The notes under the pieces: model-generated
Database searches by the model: none
Seen by the model: only the letters and a program-made list of their open reading frames with translations
Told to the model about the DNA's origin: nothing
In this document: positions 1 through 9,320 of the stretch, in pieces
Layout of the letters: every line of letters begins with the position of its first letter
Numbering within the stretch: the stretch's first letter is position 1
Translations under genes and position numbers: made by a program
Assembly (NCBI RefSeq): GCF_000369405.1
Contig: NZ_KB849998.1
Span: 436,548 to 500,547 of the forward strand
Length of the DNA stretch: 64,000 bases
Source of the DNA: Acinetobacter sp. ANC 3929
GTDB lineage: Bacteria > Pseudomonadota > Gammaproteobacteria > Pseudomonadales > Moraxellaceae
Direction of reading: 5' to 3'

Positions 1-1188
1 ATTCGGTGCACCATCCGTTAATACATAAATCCCCTGTCCACTACATTTTTTCACATCATCTGTCTGTTGCAATGAGCTTGGCATTTGATACAACGTTTTA
101 GCTGAATTTTTTGCATCGTCATACGAGTATGCAAAACCACTTGCCGTCGAGTTTGCGATATTATTTTTATAAAAATAGTAATAGCCTGATGACGTTGTAT
201 ATGTGTCATATGCTGGTAGGCCATTGGTATAACTTGAGGAATAAGAGTCACAGCCACCCGTCACTGTTGGAGCAGTACAACTATAAAATCTATAAGGATT
301 CGTATAAGTCGTGGGTGCTCGCCCGATAATTCCTCTCTCTGTTCCACCCGTTGTGGTTCCAAACAAGTAAGCTGAAGCTTCAGCGTAGGCATTTGCAGTA
401 GGCGTACCGCCTCGTGCACCGAGTTTAGCAACCTCATTTAAAAGGATCTGCCGTTGGGTTACACCATTCACAACTGTACTCAGTTTTCTAGCAGGAATTC
501 GCACTTGACCAGTTAAGTTATCAGCTGTTAAGGGCTGACCACTTGAATCAAAACTTGTAGGCCGTGAAAAGGTACTTAAGCCAATCACTTTGTCATCACC
601 CAATCTGACAATACCTTTTGAGGTATTGCCATACAGGAGATCAAACATACCATCTTTCAAACGTGTAATACGATCATAATAAGGACGTGTCATACCTACA
701 TAATAATAGGTATAAGTTCCAGATCCATCGGTATAGCTAGGTAAGTCACTTGGTACTGTTGTAGATGCTCCCCCCCATGTACACGCAGAACTGGTCTCAG
801 CCTCATTGGTACATTTTTGATAATAAGTCCGTCTACTTTGTACGTAGCTTCTATATTTATAGGTCTTGGTCTCAATAGCATTACAATAATATCTTTGATA
901 GATCGGCGAGCCGTTTGTAGATGCAACAGAGCCCGAACTATCAATTGTTATATTTGATGGAACATCACATGCATCTCTATTTCCCGAAAGTTGTGGCGCC
1001 CCCATACTCCCTGAAATATCGAGCATGAACATGAGAGTAATTTCACCGGACTTGGCTTCTTGGTAGATATCAATGTCACTGGCTTGGGCAACACTATTTG
1101 CGATTATAGTTGTACAAAATGCAGTCATGCTTACGGTAAGCAACTGTTGACGATATGATGCAAAAGTATTTTTCATATTCATTTTCAT
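1..1188 (-). CDS. pilY1: PilY1/ComC-like type IV pilus tip protein (5' part, cut by window edge)
   Basis: Large exported protein of the PilY1 family, which sits at the pilus tip with the minor pilins and supports pilus assembly, adhesion and, in Acinetobacter (ComC), DNA uptake. Only 396 codons are inside the window, against about 1,000 or more for the family; the C-terminal beta-propeller would lie beyond the left edge. The reading frame is open to base 1. The N-terminus has a signal peptide ending near VAQA (residue 36), followed by a von Willebrand A-type domain with a MIDAS motif DISGS at residues 57-61 and LTDG near the end of the visible part. The region between is rich in Tyr, Ser and Thr. 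The ATG at 1188 follows GGGG at good spacing and lies 14 bases after the pilX stop, so it is the last visible gene of the fimT-pilVWX operon. Family assignment is firm; the symbol follows family and context. Confidence 0.88.
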   Translation of the reverse strand, partial: MKMNMKNTFASYRQQLLTVSMTAFCTTIIANSVAQASDIDIYQEAKSGEITLMFMLDISGSMGAPQLSGNRDACDVPSNITIDSSGSVASTNGSPIYQRYYCNAIETKTYKYRSYVQSRRTYYQKCTNEAETSSACTWGGASTTVPSDLPSYTDGSGTYTYYYVGMTRPYYDRITRLKDGMFDLLYGNTSKGIVRLGDDKVIGLSTFSRPTSFDSSGQPLTADNLTGQVRIPARKLSTVVNGVTQRQILLNEVAKLGARGGTPTANAYAEASAYLFGTTTGGTERGIIGRAPTTYTNPYRFYSCTAPTVTGGCDSYSSSYTNGLPAYDTYTTSSGYYYFYKNNIANSTASGFAYSYDDAKNSAKTLYQMPSSLQQTDDVKKCSGQGIYVLTDGAPN

Positions 1189-1202
1189 CGCATTTACCCC
1201 AA

Positions 1203-1988
1203 TTATGAAAAGTTTTGAGTAATCGTGTATTCACTGATCTGTGTAGTGAATGGAACATTTAAACTGGTTAAGCATTCCGTCACCGTTTTTAGTGGATTAT
1301 CTTTATCTGGTGTTGTACTAGGTATAGTAGGTACAGTGGTGTCACTCGGAATTGAGAGTTCACTCATATGTTTTTGTAAACAGTTATCGAGATCTGCTGT
1401 GCTAACACTAGTTACTGTTGGCATGAGAGATACTGCAAAAATCCTGACTCTTTTTGCTTCTTCAATTTGCCCTTGTTTTGTGTCTGTGCCGCGTTGGCGG
1501 TCATAAAAAGGATCTTGATTCTGATTTGTTGAAAACTTCACAGCAACCTGTGTCATAACCGCTCTTCGTCCACTGGTAAACCAGTTCCCAGACGCGGCAG
1601 ACGTACTGCAATAGCCATCTGTTCCTAGCATATTATTCGTTGGTTGGGTCTTTGCCGACTCCCATTGCATTAAACTGGCGCGGCTAATATCAAAAAACTT
1701 AGTTTGATCCCCTCTAAAACAGAAAACTAGTTCCTTGTTCTTATCATTAGGACCACTAATATAGCCGAACATTCCACTAACACTGAGGCTTTGAATTAAA
1801 TTATCGCGATTTTCAACATTAAAAAATACTGCATCAGAGTTTTGCATGACCAATTGTGAAACCTGACTATTTGTCGCAATACTTAAACCTACCAGACTTT
1901 GCCGAATCGCGACTGTACCAATAACTGTAATCGCCACTAAAAAAATTAATACCACAATCAAAGTGGCACCCGATTGATGATGTCTCAT
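1203..1988 (-). CDS. pilX: Minor pilin PilX
   Basis: Minor pilin of the type IV pilus tip/initiation complex, 261 residues. It begins with a short basic leader ending SG, then ATLIVVLIFLVAITVIG, a hydrophobic pilin helix with the PilX/GspK signature. As in other PilX/GspK proteins the usual Glu at mature position 5 is absent (Val here), which fits a subunit at the very tip. The soluble part is Ser/Thr/Asn-rich. The ATG overlaps the pilW stop by four bases (ATGA), indicating translational coupling, and pilY1 follows. Its role in priming assembly with PilV, PilW and FimT is known for the family; here it is inferred from sequence and position. Confidence 0.88.
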   Translation of the reverse strand: MRHHQSGATLIVVLIFLVAITVIGTVAIRQSLVGLSIATNSQVSQLVMQNSDAVFFNVENRDNLIQSLSVSGMFGYISGPNDKNKELVFCFRGDQTKFFDISRASLMQWESAKTQPTNNMLGTDGYCSTSAASGNWFTSGRRAVMTQVAVKFSTNQNQDPFYDRQRGTDTKQGQIEEAKRVRIFAVSLMPTVTSVSTADLDNCLQKHMSELSIPSDTTVPTIPSTTPDKDNPLKTVTECLTSLNVPFTTQISEYTITQNFS

Positions 1989-3043
1989 GCGCCACGCTCC
2001 CCAATAACATTACGTAATGCAATCGTTTGTGATACAACTTGTCTTATATATTTGGGACTGCCTGCTTTAGGCTTCTTCACAATCACAGACTGATCCAACA
2101 GTGTAAAACTTTGATCTTCTTTAATGCTGTTTTCGGCACCTACAGACTGAGAAGAACGTGCCAGCATCCCTATTTGTAATGCGACAACCCTCGGTCTTGG
2201 TGTTACCAAAGTCATATAATCTTCAATTGAAATATAACGGCGGCTTGCAGCTGGTGCTTGAACCTTATCGTCCTGGATATTAAGTAATACTCTAAAATGA
2301 TCCACCCGTTTCATAACAATTTCACCCGCATCCCCATATCCCGTAATGCTCATTGCAGGTGGAGTTGTTGCTGGTGGTACTGCTTTCACGGGATCAACAG
2401 GGTAATGGCCAGCATCACAAGCCAAAGCTAGACTCTGATTGGGTTCCTGAGTATCTTTATTATTATCAGCCCGTAAAAAATAGCGTTGTATAATTACTTG
2501 GCGGCCAAAATCTCCACCTTTGGCAGGCTGTGTCACAGGAAAGCTTAAAGCATTCCCCTCACAGTCATACCCGCCATTCCAAATCGTCCCTGTACTATCC
2601 AGCGTATATTGTGGTACAAACTGAATCACCAACTGATCACTTAATGCATCAGACCCAGCAATTTGAACATTGGATGGCCCAAAATTACTGCGAGATAGAA
2701 AATTAACAGCAACATTACTTCCTGTAACTTGTTGAAAAATATTACTAAGCAAAGTACCCGATGCATCTTTAGCTGCATTTGCAGAGGAGGTAAATACAAT
2801 CCCACCATAAGCAGTTTGATCATTGATAGTGGCTATTGGGTTATTTAAGTTTGCCAAACGAATATCTTGTGATAAATAATTCAAACCAAAATTAGCATTA
2901 TCTTGTATATCTGATACACCTTGCTGCATCGACAAACTCTTCTGCCCCGCTAAAAACAAAAGTACTGCCGCTGCGGAAATAATCAGCCCCAAGCTAAGCG
3001 ACAACATCAATTCAATTAATGTGAAACCCTTTTGCTTTATCAT
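1985..3043 (-). CDS. pilW: Minor pilin PilW (ComB-like)
   Basis: Minor pilin of 352 residues, the largest in this cluster. The leader MIKQKG is followed by FTLIELMLSLSLGLIISAA, a class III prepilin signal with Glu at mature position 5, processed by PilD. The C-terminal globular part has several Cys and Pro residues, typical of PilW. It sits between pilV (stop directly before its ATG) and pilX (four-base overlap). In A. baylyi the gene at this position is, as I recall, comB, needed for natural transformation. PilW works with PilX and PilY1 to start pilus assembly. Confidence 0.9.
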   Translation of the reverse strand: MIKQKGFTLIELMLSLSLGLIISAAAVLLFLAGQKSLSMQQGVSDIQDNANFGLNYLSQDIRLANLNNPIATINDQTAYGGIVFTSSANAAKDASGTLLSNIFQQVTGSNVAVNFLSRSNFGPSNVQIAGSDALSDQLVIQFVPQYTLDSTGTIWNGGYDCEGNALSFPVTQPAKGGDFGRQVIIQRYFLRADNNKDTQEPNQSLALACDAGHYPVDPVKAVPPATTPPAMSITGYGDAGEIVMKRVDHFRVLLNIQDDKVQAPAASRRYISIEDYMTLVTPRPRVVALQIGMLARSSQSVGAENSIKEDQSFTLLDQSVIVKKPKAGSPKYIRQVVSQTIALRNVIGERGA

Positions 3044-3547
3044 TTAATAGGTCTCCATAATCACACAGGTCGACGTTGGGTTATAGACATTCCCATTGGT
3101 ACAATCCCCAGTGCCTGTTCCATTTGTAGCACTAGATTCACCCCATGCCACATAAATACACTGGCGATTATTGGTATTTTGACAAGCCATAATATTCATA
3201 GTCATCCCAAAAGAGGCTGCTCTAGTCGTTACTTGGGCAATATCAAAATCTGCCAACTCTGCATCTGTACAAACAATTGATCCAATACATTTTTTGGTTG
3301 ATGTTCTCTGGTTTACGGCATTCGACAGCTCGGATTGATAAGTATTAAAGGAGTTGCGATTCACTCTAATTCGTTCAGCCAAGTCTCGGGCTAACGTAAT
3401 CGCTTGCACACGTGAAGTACTCTCGGCACTTGCCTCCAAGGAGCGATATTGGAGTGCAACGAAACCCAGCACACCAATTGCAAGTACTAACAAAGCAACT
3501 AAAATTTCAACAAGACCCACCCCGCGTTGATGATTTAAGGTATTCAT
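3044..3547 (-). CDS. pilV: Minor pilin PilV
   Basis: Minor pilin with leader MNTLNHQRG and mature start VGLVEILVALLVLAIGVLG, keeping Glu5. I chose the ATG at 3547 over the one at 3553 because an AAGGA lies about eight bases before it but only two before the other, and it makes a one-base TAATG overlap with the fimT stop. The product is 167 residues. Several Cys in the C-terminal half suggest disulfides in the globular head. PilV is a core minor pilin that bridges PilW/PilX and the fibre. The neighbours fimT, pilW, pilX and pilY1 support the call. Confidence 0.88.
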   Translation of the reverse strand: MNTLNHQRGVGLVEILVALLVLAIGVLGFVALQYRSLEASAESTSRVQAITLARDLAERIRVNRNSFNTYQSELSNAVNQRTSTKKCIGSIVCTDAELADFDIAQVTTRAASFGMTMNIMACQNTNNRQCIYVAWGESSATNGTGTGDCTNGNVYNPTSTCVIMETY

Positions 3548-4050
3548 TAACATGTTCCTTCAACAGTCTGTTGAATCGTTCCCATTCTTGAAATACTCAC
3601 AATTTTTGATTTTTTATCGCTTCCTGTGGCGGTATTACAAATTTCAATATTCGTATCATTAGTGGTAGGTATACATTTTGGTGGTGTCGCTCCATCTAAA
3701 GTGCATAGCCCACCTGTCAAATTAAAATATATGGAAGCTGATAAATTTGTTTTTAAGACTGATTTACCATTAGGCATCCAGTTGAGCTGGTTATCAGTAT
3801 TTGCTCTTGATGGTTGAGTCGAATTAGGTTGCAATAGAACCTCTACCTGTCTGCGTTCAACAACAGCTTTTGATCGCGCTTGGTTCAGTGTAAGAATGAG
3901 CTCTTGAGTACTTTTTCTAAAATTTTGAGCAACCATCATGTCCTGAAATAATGGCATACTCATAGTTGTAATAATCGCTAGTACCGCAATCGTCACCATC
4001 AACTCAATTAAGGTAAATCCCCGAGTTTTCCCCATTTCCCCAGCGCCCAA
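3547..4050 (-). CDS. fimT: Minor pilin FimT/FimU (GspH family)
   Basis: First gene of the minor-pilin operon, GspH/FimT family, up to 167 residues. The prepilin signal is KTRG followed by FTLIELMVTIAVLAIITTM with Glu5. In this family the gene at this position is fimT or fimU; in Acinetobacter FimT has been linked to DNA binding during competence. Start is uncertain: a TTG at 4050 has GGTGA ten bases upstream and gives an 11-residue leader, while an ATG at 4035 gives a six-residue leader but has only a GGGGA almost touching it. A Cys near the C-terminus may form a disulfide. Confidence 0.83.
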   Translation of the reverse strand: MGAGEMGKTRGFTLIELMVTIAVLAIITTMSMPLFQDMMVAQNFRKSTQELILTLNQARSKAVVERRQVEVLLQPNSTQPSRANTDNQLNWMPNGKSVLKTNLSASIYFNLTGGLCTLDGATPPKCIPTTNDTNIEICNTATGSDKKSKIVSISRMGTIQQTVEGTC

Positions 4051-4114
4051 TTATTAAAATTCACCACTCTATATTAAATTTTATTTTTACAGAACCAATA
4101 CAAAGCAGATAAGC

Positions 4115-4151
4115 ACCAAAAAAAAACGGATGGAGTGTCAGCCATCCGTTT
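4115..4151 (-). terminator. Intrinsic terminator of ispH
   Basis: Perfect 10-bp stem (4124-4133 with 4142-4151), loop of eight bases, followed on the minus strand by a run of about nine T. It lies just past the ispH stop and upstream of fimT, so it separates the two transcripts. Confidence 0.85.
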
Positions 4152-4175
4152 CCAGTTCACATTTTTCTAATAAAA

Positions 4176-5126
4176 TTAGGCTTGTATCACCTGTATACGC
4201 AACTCTTTTGGTAGACTAAAAGTGATATTTTCCTCTCTTCCTTCTAGCTCTTTGGGTGGTGTTGCACCCCAATCTTGTAAACGTTGAATCACTTGTTTAA
4301 TTAAAATTTCAGGTGCAGATGCGCCAGCAGTGACACCAATTTTACTGTCTGCTTTGAACCAGCCTTTTTCAAGCTGATCCGCATTATCGACAAGGTAAGC
4401 AGACTTGCCCATACGTTCAGCTAATTCACGTAAACGATTTGAATTTGATGAATTTGGAGAACCGACCACCAACACCACATCACATTGCTCTGCTAGATCA
4501 CGTACCGCATCTTGACGGTTTTGTGTTGCATAGCAAATATCATCTTTACGCGGACCTTGGATCATTGGAAATTTGCTTCTCAAAGCATCAATCACTTTAG
4601 CTGTATCATCAATAGACAACGTGGTTTGGGTAACAAAAGCCACTTTATCAGGATGATTCACCATTAAGGCTTCAACATCTTCTTCATCTTCAACGAGATA
4701 AATCTCACCACCACGAGACTTATCATATTGCCCCATGGTGCCTTCAACTTCTGGGTGACCTTCATGTCCAATTAGAATGGCTTCAGTCCCTTCACGAGCA
4801 TATTTGGTCACTTCGATATGAACTTTAGTTACTAATGGACAAGTTGCATCAAATACTTTTAAACCGCGACGATCCGCTTCTTGTTGTACTGCCTTTGATA
4901 CGCCATGTGCACTAAAAATCACAATGGAATCATCAGGCACTTGATCCAGCTCATCAACAAAAACAGCACCACGCTGACGTAAGTCGTCCACTACAAATTT
5001 GTTATGCACCACTTCATGACGTACATAAATAGGGGGGTTAAAACATTCCAGTGCCCGATTGACGATTGCTATAGCACGGTCAACACCAGCACAAAAGCCT
5101 CGTGGATTGGCCAACACGATTTCCAT
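4176..5126 (-). CDS. ispH: 4-hydroxy-3-methylbut-2-enyl diphosphate reductase (IspH/LytB)
   Basis: Last enzyme of the MEP isoprenoid pathway, reducing HMBPP to IPP and DMAPP in the cytoplasm with a 4Fe-4S cluster. The three cluster cysteines are visible: Cys12 in PRGFCAG, a second in DATCPLV and a third in [10 protein letters not shown]. The TNSS-type substrate region ([11 protein letters not shown]) is also present. The start is the ATG at 5126, preceded by a strong GAGAGGA four bases away; an in-frame TTG at 5144 has no such site. At 316 residues it is a normal length. It lies divergent from gmk and next to the minor-pilin operon, an order also known in Pseudomonas. Confidence 0.96.
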   Translation of the reverse strand: MEIVLANPRGFCAGVDRAIAIVNRALECFNPPIYVRHEVVHNKFVVDDLRQRGAVFVDELDQVPDDSIVIFSAHGVSKAVQQEADRRGLKVFDATCPLVTKVHIEVTKYAREGTEAILIGHEGHPEVEGTMGQYDKSRGGEIYLVEDEEDVEALMVNHPDKVAFVTQTTLSIDDTAKVIDALRSKFPMIQGPRKDDICYATQNRQDAVRDLAEQCDVVLVVGSPNSSNSNRLRELAERMGKSAYLVDNADQLEKGWFKADSKIGVTAGASAPEILIKQVIQRLQDWGATPPKELEGREENITFSLPKELRIQVIQA

Positions 5127-5229
5127 AACATCCTCTCTCATCAACTGAATTTTTACACCAAACTATTTCGTTTAATGGCACGCTACACTACAATAGCCAA
5201 GATATTTTATCATATTCAGGAAAAATATC

Positions 5230-5853
5230 ATGTCGGGTCTCTTGTTTGTCGTTTCTGCAGCCTCAGGAACAGGCAAAACATCTTTGGTCAAAGCCCTACT
5301 CGATCGAGTCAGCAACCTCCATGTTTCTGTCTCACATACTACACGCGGTCAGCGTCCTGGTGAACTCGACGGTGTTCACTATCATTTTACAAATAAAGAT
5401 ACCTTTTTAGCACAAGTTAAAGAAGGTGGTTTCATCGAATACGCAGAAGTATTCGGAAACTATTACGGTACTTCACAAGCCAAAGTAAAAGAACAACTGC
5501 AACAAGGTCATGATGTTTTACTTGAAATTGACTGGCAAGGTGCTGAACAGGTACGTCGACTTTTTCCTGAATCGAAACAAATTTTTATCTTGCCACCAAC
5601 ACAATATGATTTAAGACAGCGTCTTTCCAATCGTGGTACTGATTCAGTCGATGTGATTGAACATCGCTTGAGTTGTGCAGTTGAAGATATGCGCCATTTC
5701 GCGAGTTTTGACTACGTTATTATTAATGATGATTTCAATAAAGCTGTACATGATTTGGAAGCGATCATCACTGCAAACCGTTTGGTCACCTTGCAACAAA
5801 GCAATCGTCATCAACAATTAATTGAAAACTTAATTACCCTTAATCGCGAATAA
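5230..5853 (+). CDS. gmk: Guanylate kinase
   Basis: Phosphorylates GMP to GDP with ATP, an essential cytoplasmic step of purine nucleotide supply. The P-loop SAASGTGKTS is at residues 9-18, with the GMP-binding signature SHTTRGQRPGE and YAEVFGNYYGT following. Length (207) is normal. An AGGA eight bases before the ATG supports the start. It lies about 70 bp upstream of rpoZ, and spoT follows, the usual gmk-rpoZ-spoT block that links guanine nucleotide supply and (p)ppGpp control. Confidence 0.97.
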   Translation: MSGLLFVVSAASGTGKTSLVKALLDRVSNLHVSVSHTTRGQRPGELDGVHYHFTNKDTFLAQVKEGGFIEYAEVFGNYYGTSQAKVKEQLQQGHDVLLEIDWQGAEQVRRLFPESKQIFILPPTQYDLRQRLSNRGTDSVDVIEHRLSCAVEDMRHFASFDYVIINDDFNKAVHDLEAIITANRLVTLQQSNRHQQLIENLITLNRE

Positions 5854-5854
5854 C

Positions 5855-5883
5855 TTGAGTCTTGTATAAAAGCCTTTTATAAT
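5855..5883 (+). promoter_or_regulatory. Sigma-70 promoter of rpoZ
   Basis: TTGAGT at 5855-5860 and a perfect TATAAT at 5878-5883 are separated by exactly 17 bases. They lie just after the gmk stop and about 40 bases before the rpoZ ATG, so rpoZ can be transcribed independently of gmk. Confidence 0.7.
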
Positions 5884-5922
5884 ACTCAGTCTTTCAAATG
5901 TAATGTTCAAACGAGACAACTT

Positions 5923-6201
5923 ATGGCACGTGTAACCGTTGAAGATTGTTTAGACCACGTAGATAACCGTTTTGAGTTGGTACTGGTAGCGAGTAAACGT
6001 GCACGTCAATTAGCACGTCAAGGTATGGAACCAACTGTAGAATGGGATAATGATAAACCAACAGTTGTTGCATTACGCGAAATTGCGGTTGGTCATGTGA
6101 CTAAAGAAATTTTAAAACAGCGCGATCAAGACTATCAAACATCAAACCTTGATATGGTACTGTCTACAAATTCGTTAAACTTAGAAGGTTTCACTTTCTA
6201 A
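5923..6201 (+). CDS. rpoZ: RNA polymerase omega subunit
   Basis: Small subunit (92 residues) that helps fold and assemble beta' into RNA polymerase and, in proteobacteria, forms part of a (p)ppGpp site. The N-terminal [31 protein letters not shown] is the conserved omega core. The C-terminal tail is longer and less conserved, as usual. It has its own near-consensus promoter and ends at a good terminator, so it appears monocistronic, between gmk and spoT. Confidence 0.97.
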   Translation: MARVTVEDCLDHVDNRFELVLVASKRARQLARQGMEPTVEWDNDKPTVVALREIAVGHVTKEILKQRDQDYQTSNLDMVLSTNSLNLEGFTF

Positions 6202-6219
6202 ATCGAATTTGCTCTGTGT

Positions 6220-6254
6220 AAAAGCCCATTGTGAAGACTCTGGGCTTTTTTCTT
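6220..6254 (+). terminator. Intrinsic terminator after rpoZ
   Basis: Nine-bp stem (6220-6228 with 6241-6249), 12-base loop and a T-rich tail. It ends the rpoZ transcript about 20 bases after the stop. Confidence 0.8.
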
Positions 6255-6500
6255 TCTTGCAAAATTCGATACATATTGATAAAAGCAATATCCTTCATTG
6301 AAAAAATTTACGAGTTTTTATAATGAACAAATTGACAAGTTTAGCAATATGCTTTTCATTAGAGGCTAGGGACAATGTTTGTATTTCAACTTAGTTCTTC
6401 GGAGCTTTGATCGCTCCTGATGTATTCGGTATAACGCAATACAGGATTGAAATTTCAACCGCCCCGATCATTATTGAATTCATGTTATAAAAGGTGTTAT

Positions 6501-8618
6501 ATGCCAGGCGAAGAGGTCAGCCAAGCCAAGCAACAGCTCAGAGCAATTATTGAAGCCTATCTCAAAGATAGCGACGTTCAACGTGTGCTTGCTGCCTGCG
6601 ATTTTGCTGATTTAGCGCATAGCGGTATTACGCGTAAAAGTGGTGAACCCTATGTACTACACCCCATTGCAGTGAGTTGCATTTTGGCGCACATGCGTCT
6701 TGATGCCGATACACTGATGGCAGCCTTATTACATGATGTGATTGAAGATACTGAATTTACCAAAGATGAAATTGGGCAAAAATATGGTTTGGTTGTCGCT
6801 GAACTTGTAGATGGTGTCACCAAACTCAGCCATTCCAGTGATAAAGAATATAACAAAGCCGCCTCGTTCCGAAAAATTTTACAAGCGACTCTACAAGACC
6901 CACGTGTCATTATTATTAAACTGGCTGACCGTTATCATAATATGACGACGTTGGGCGCACTTCGTCCTGATAAACGAGCGCGCATTGCGCAGGAAACACT
7001 GGATGTTTTTGTTCCGATGGCACGTCTCGTCGGGATGAACGAGATGGCAGATAACCTTGAACATCTATGCTATCAAAATCTTGATTTAGATATGTTTAAT
7101 GATGTGCAAACCGCATTATTAGAAACCAAGCCAAAACGTTGTGAATATCAGGCAATTTGGGAACAAAAACTCTCTGACTTATTAAAAACACATGAACTAA
7201 AAGGCCGTATTAAAAAGAAAAATAACAATATCGAATTACTCCGCCATTTTGTTAAAAATGAAATTGATTTAAATGAACTCAGTCATAGTCATGCCTTTGA
7301 AATTATTTTACAAAGCATCGCCGATTGTGACCGTTTAGTTGAAGCACTCAAAGATAATTTCCAAGTTTTACAATATAGAGATCATATTCGCCGTCCACTA
7401 CCTGGTGGTAACCAATCGCTCATGATCAAACTGAAAGGTGAAAAAACAACACTATCTTTGACCATTCAGACCGAGTTGATGCGTAAAGCAGCGCGCTTTG
7501 GTGTTGTACTTGGGGAAAATGCACCCCAAGCTTGTCGTTCAGCAATTCAAGCCTCTATGCAAAACTTGAATACCCTGATTGATAGTGGTTGTGCCAAAAC
7601 CACATTTAGCGATTTGCTCGATTATTTACACCAAGAAAAAATCTGGGTGTATACGCCACATGGTCAATTGCATGAATTACCGCAGGGCGCAACGGTTGTT
7701 GATTTTGCTTATTCTGCCAGCCTATTTTTAGGCAACCATGCCGTGGGTGCAAAAGTTGATGGTGAAATTCGTCCATTGTCGACGCCGCTACATAGCGGGC
7801 AAGTAGTAGAAATTATTACCGATGTGCTTGCTACCCCAAATCCAGATTGGCTTAGCTTCATCAATACCCAAAAAGCACGCCGCGCACTACAAAATATACT
7901 CCGTGAACAGGACATTGAAGAACAACGCTTGGTTGGGCAACAGGCATTAAATCGTGCATTAAAACTGTTCCAACGCTCTATCAATGATCTTTCACCGACT
8001 GATTGGATTAACGTGCTCGAGTGGCGACACTTAAGTAATAAGGATACCTTGTTCGAACAAATTGCTGTGGGAGATCTACTGCCACAACTGGTCGCAAATC
8101 ATCTATTTGCTCAGGATTACCATTCACAGCACCAAGAAGTATCTGATCGTTTAATTATTGGTACAGAAGGCGTTGATGTAAAATATGCACATTGTTGTAA
8201 CCCTGTACTTGGCGATCCAATTCAGGGACATCTGTCACGACGTGGCTTAATCGTCCATCGCTCACGGTGTCGCAACTTATTGCATGAACAGCACCTACAT
8301 CCAGAAAATATCATGCCTCTACATTGGCAATCTGAAGAAATTGATGATGTTCGCTTCAGTGCTTATCTTTGTATTCATATGGCCATGAATGATGAACAAA
8401 TTTCTGATTTGATTTATCAATGTCGTAAAGCCAAAATTGGGGTGGAAATGGTTCACTCGCAAGACCAAAAAACCTATGTCAATATTGTGGTGAGTAACCG
8501 CAATCAAATCGCACAGATTATTCGCGACTTAAGAATGCATTTTGGTTTTCCACGGATTGAGCGCTTAAATATGCCAATCGTTCAACCTGAAGTTGCAAAA
8601 TTAGCGACGGCTAACTAG
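6501..8618 (+). CDS. spoT: SpoT-type long RSH protein, (p)ppGpp hydrolase with decayed synthetase domain
   Basis: RelA/SpoT homologue of 705 residues. The N-terminal HD hydrolase domain looks intact: His54, HD at 78-79, ED at 82-83 and LADRYHNM around 141-148. The following synthetase domain has lost its hallmarks: the usual GYQSLHT is replaced by GGNQSLMIK and the EVQIRT region by SLTIQTE (about residues 300-325). A TGS domain (IWVYTPHG to VEIIT), a zinc-finger/CC segment (AHCCNPVLGD) and a C-terminal ACT domain complete the long-RSH layout. Monofunctional hydrolase SpoT has been described for A. baumannii, and this protein fits that. The ATG at 6501 has AAGGTG upstream; an in-frame TTG at 6447 is less likely. 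It likely degrades (p)ppGpp made by RelA encoded elsewhere. Confidence 0.94.
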   Translation: MPGEEVSQAKQQLRAIIEAYLKDSDVQRVLAACDFADLAHSGITRKSGEPYVLHPIAVSCILAHMRLDADTLMAALLHDVIEDTEFTKDEIGQKYGLVVAELVDGVTKLSHSSDKEYNKAASFRKILQATLQDPRVIIIKLADRYHNMTTLGALRPDKRARIAQETLDVFVPMARLVGMNEMADNLEHLCYQNLDLDMFNDVQTALLETKPKRCEYQAIWEQKLSDLLKTHELKGRIKKKNNNIELLRHFVKNEIDLNELSHSHAFEIILQSIADCDRLVEALKDNFQVLQYRDHIRRPLPGGNQSLMIKLKGEKTTLSLTIQTELMRKAARFGVVLGENAPQACRSAIQASMQNLNTLIDSGCAKTTFSDLLDYLHQEKIWVYTPHGQLHELPQGATVVDFAYSASLFLGNHAVGAKVDGEIRPLSTPLHSGQVVEIITDVLATPNPDWLSFINTQKARRALQNILREQDIEEQRLVGQQALNRALKLFQRSINDLSPTDWINVLEWRHLSNKDTLFEQIAVGDLLPQLVANHLFAQDYHSQHQEVSDRLIIGTEGVDVKYAHCCNPVLGDPIQGHLSRRGLIVHRSRCRNLLHEQHLHPENIMPLHWQSEEIDDVRFSAYLCIHMAMNDEQISDLIYQCRKAKIGVEMVHSQDQKTYVNIVVSNRNQIAQIIRDLRMHFGFPRIERLNMPIVQPEVAKLATAN

Positions 8619-8783
8619 AGCTCATAGTACCCGTGCAGTGAAAAGTGACCGCATTTTATAGATATAAAAATCCTAACAATCAATTGATGCAATAGCGACT
8701 ATCCAGTATTCAGGACTTTCGTGCCTACACTTTTGTGTTAAAGTCACATGGTTTAAGATAGAAAAACCACCTAGGAGAGCTAA

Positions 8784-9164
8784 ATGTCACGCCAAGTTAT
8801 TCATACTGAACACGCCCCTGCTGCTATCGGAACATATTCTCAAGCAATTCTTGTTGGCAATACGCTCTATCTTTCAGGCCAGATCGGTTTAGATCCGTAT
8901 AGTATGGAACTTGTAGAAGGTATTGAAGCTCAAATCCGCCGCGTATTTGATAACCTTAAAGCAGTTTGTACTGCCGCTGGTGGTAGTTTGGCTGACATTG
9001 CAAAACTCAACATCTTCCTGACCGATCTGTCTCATTTTCAGTTGGTGAATCAAATCATGGGCGAATACTTTGCCCAACCTTATCCTGCACGTGCCGCGCT
9101 TGGAGTTGCAAGCTTGCCTAAAAATGCACTAGTCGAGATGGATGGGATTGTCATCATTCCATAA
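8784..9164 (+). CDS. ridA: RidA family enamine/imine deaminase
   Basis: Member of the RidA/YjgF/UK114 family (126 residues), which hydrolyses reactive 2-aminoacrylate-type enamines made by PLP enzymes and so protects metabolism. The family features are present: GTYSQAI near the N-terminus, LSGQIGLDP, the Arg-containing YPARAA region that binds the carboxylate, and a terminal VEMDGI with the conserved Glu. A strong AGGAGAG precedes the ATG. It lies 165 bp after spoT, probably with its own promoter, and ends in a hairpin terminator. Confidence 0.93.
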   Translation: MSRQVIHTEHAPAAIGTYSQAILVGNTLYLSGQIGLDPYSMELVEGIEAQIRRVFDNLKAVCTAAGGSLADIAKLNIFLTDLSHFQLVNQIMGEYFAQPYPARAALGVASLPKNALVEMDGIVIIP

Positions 9165-9214
9165 ATTTTAAATATAATTCAAAAACTTAACCTAAAATAT
9201 ATTTCTAGACTATA

Positions 9215-9272
9215 AACCACCCTTGCGCAGAAATCCGAGCAGCACTCGGATTTCCGCTCATGTGGTATTTTT
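9215..9272 (+). terminator. Terminator after ridA
   Basis: A perfect 10-bp stem (9230-9239 with 9245-9254) sits inside a wider hairpin whose outer arms are ACCAC and GTGGT, followed by ATTTTTTTATT. It lies about 50 bases past the ridA stop. Confidence 0.65.
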
Positions 9273-9320
9273 TTATTCAAATTCTCAATAAGAATATATT
9301 CATTATTAGAATGAAATTCA

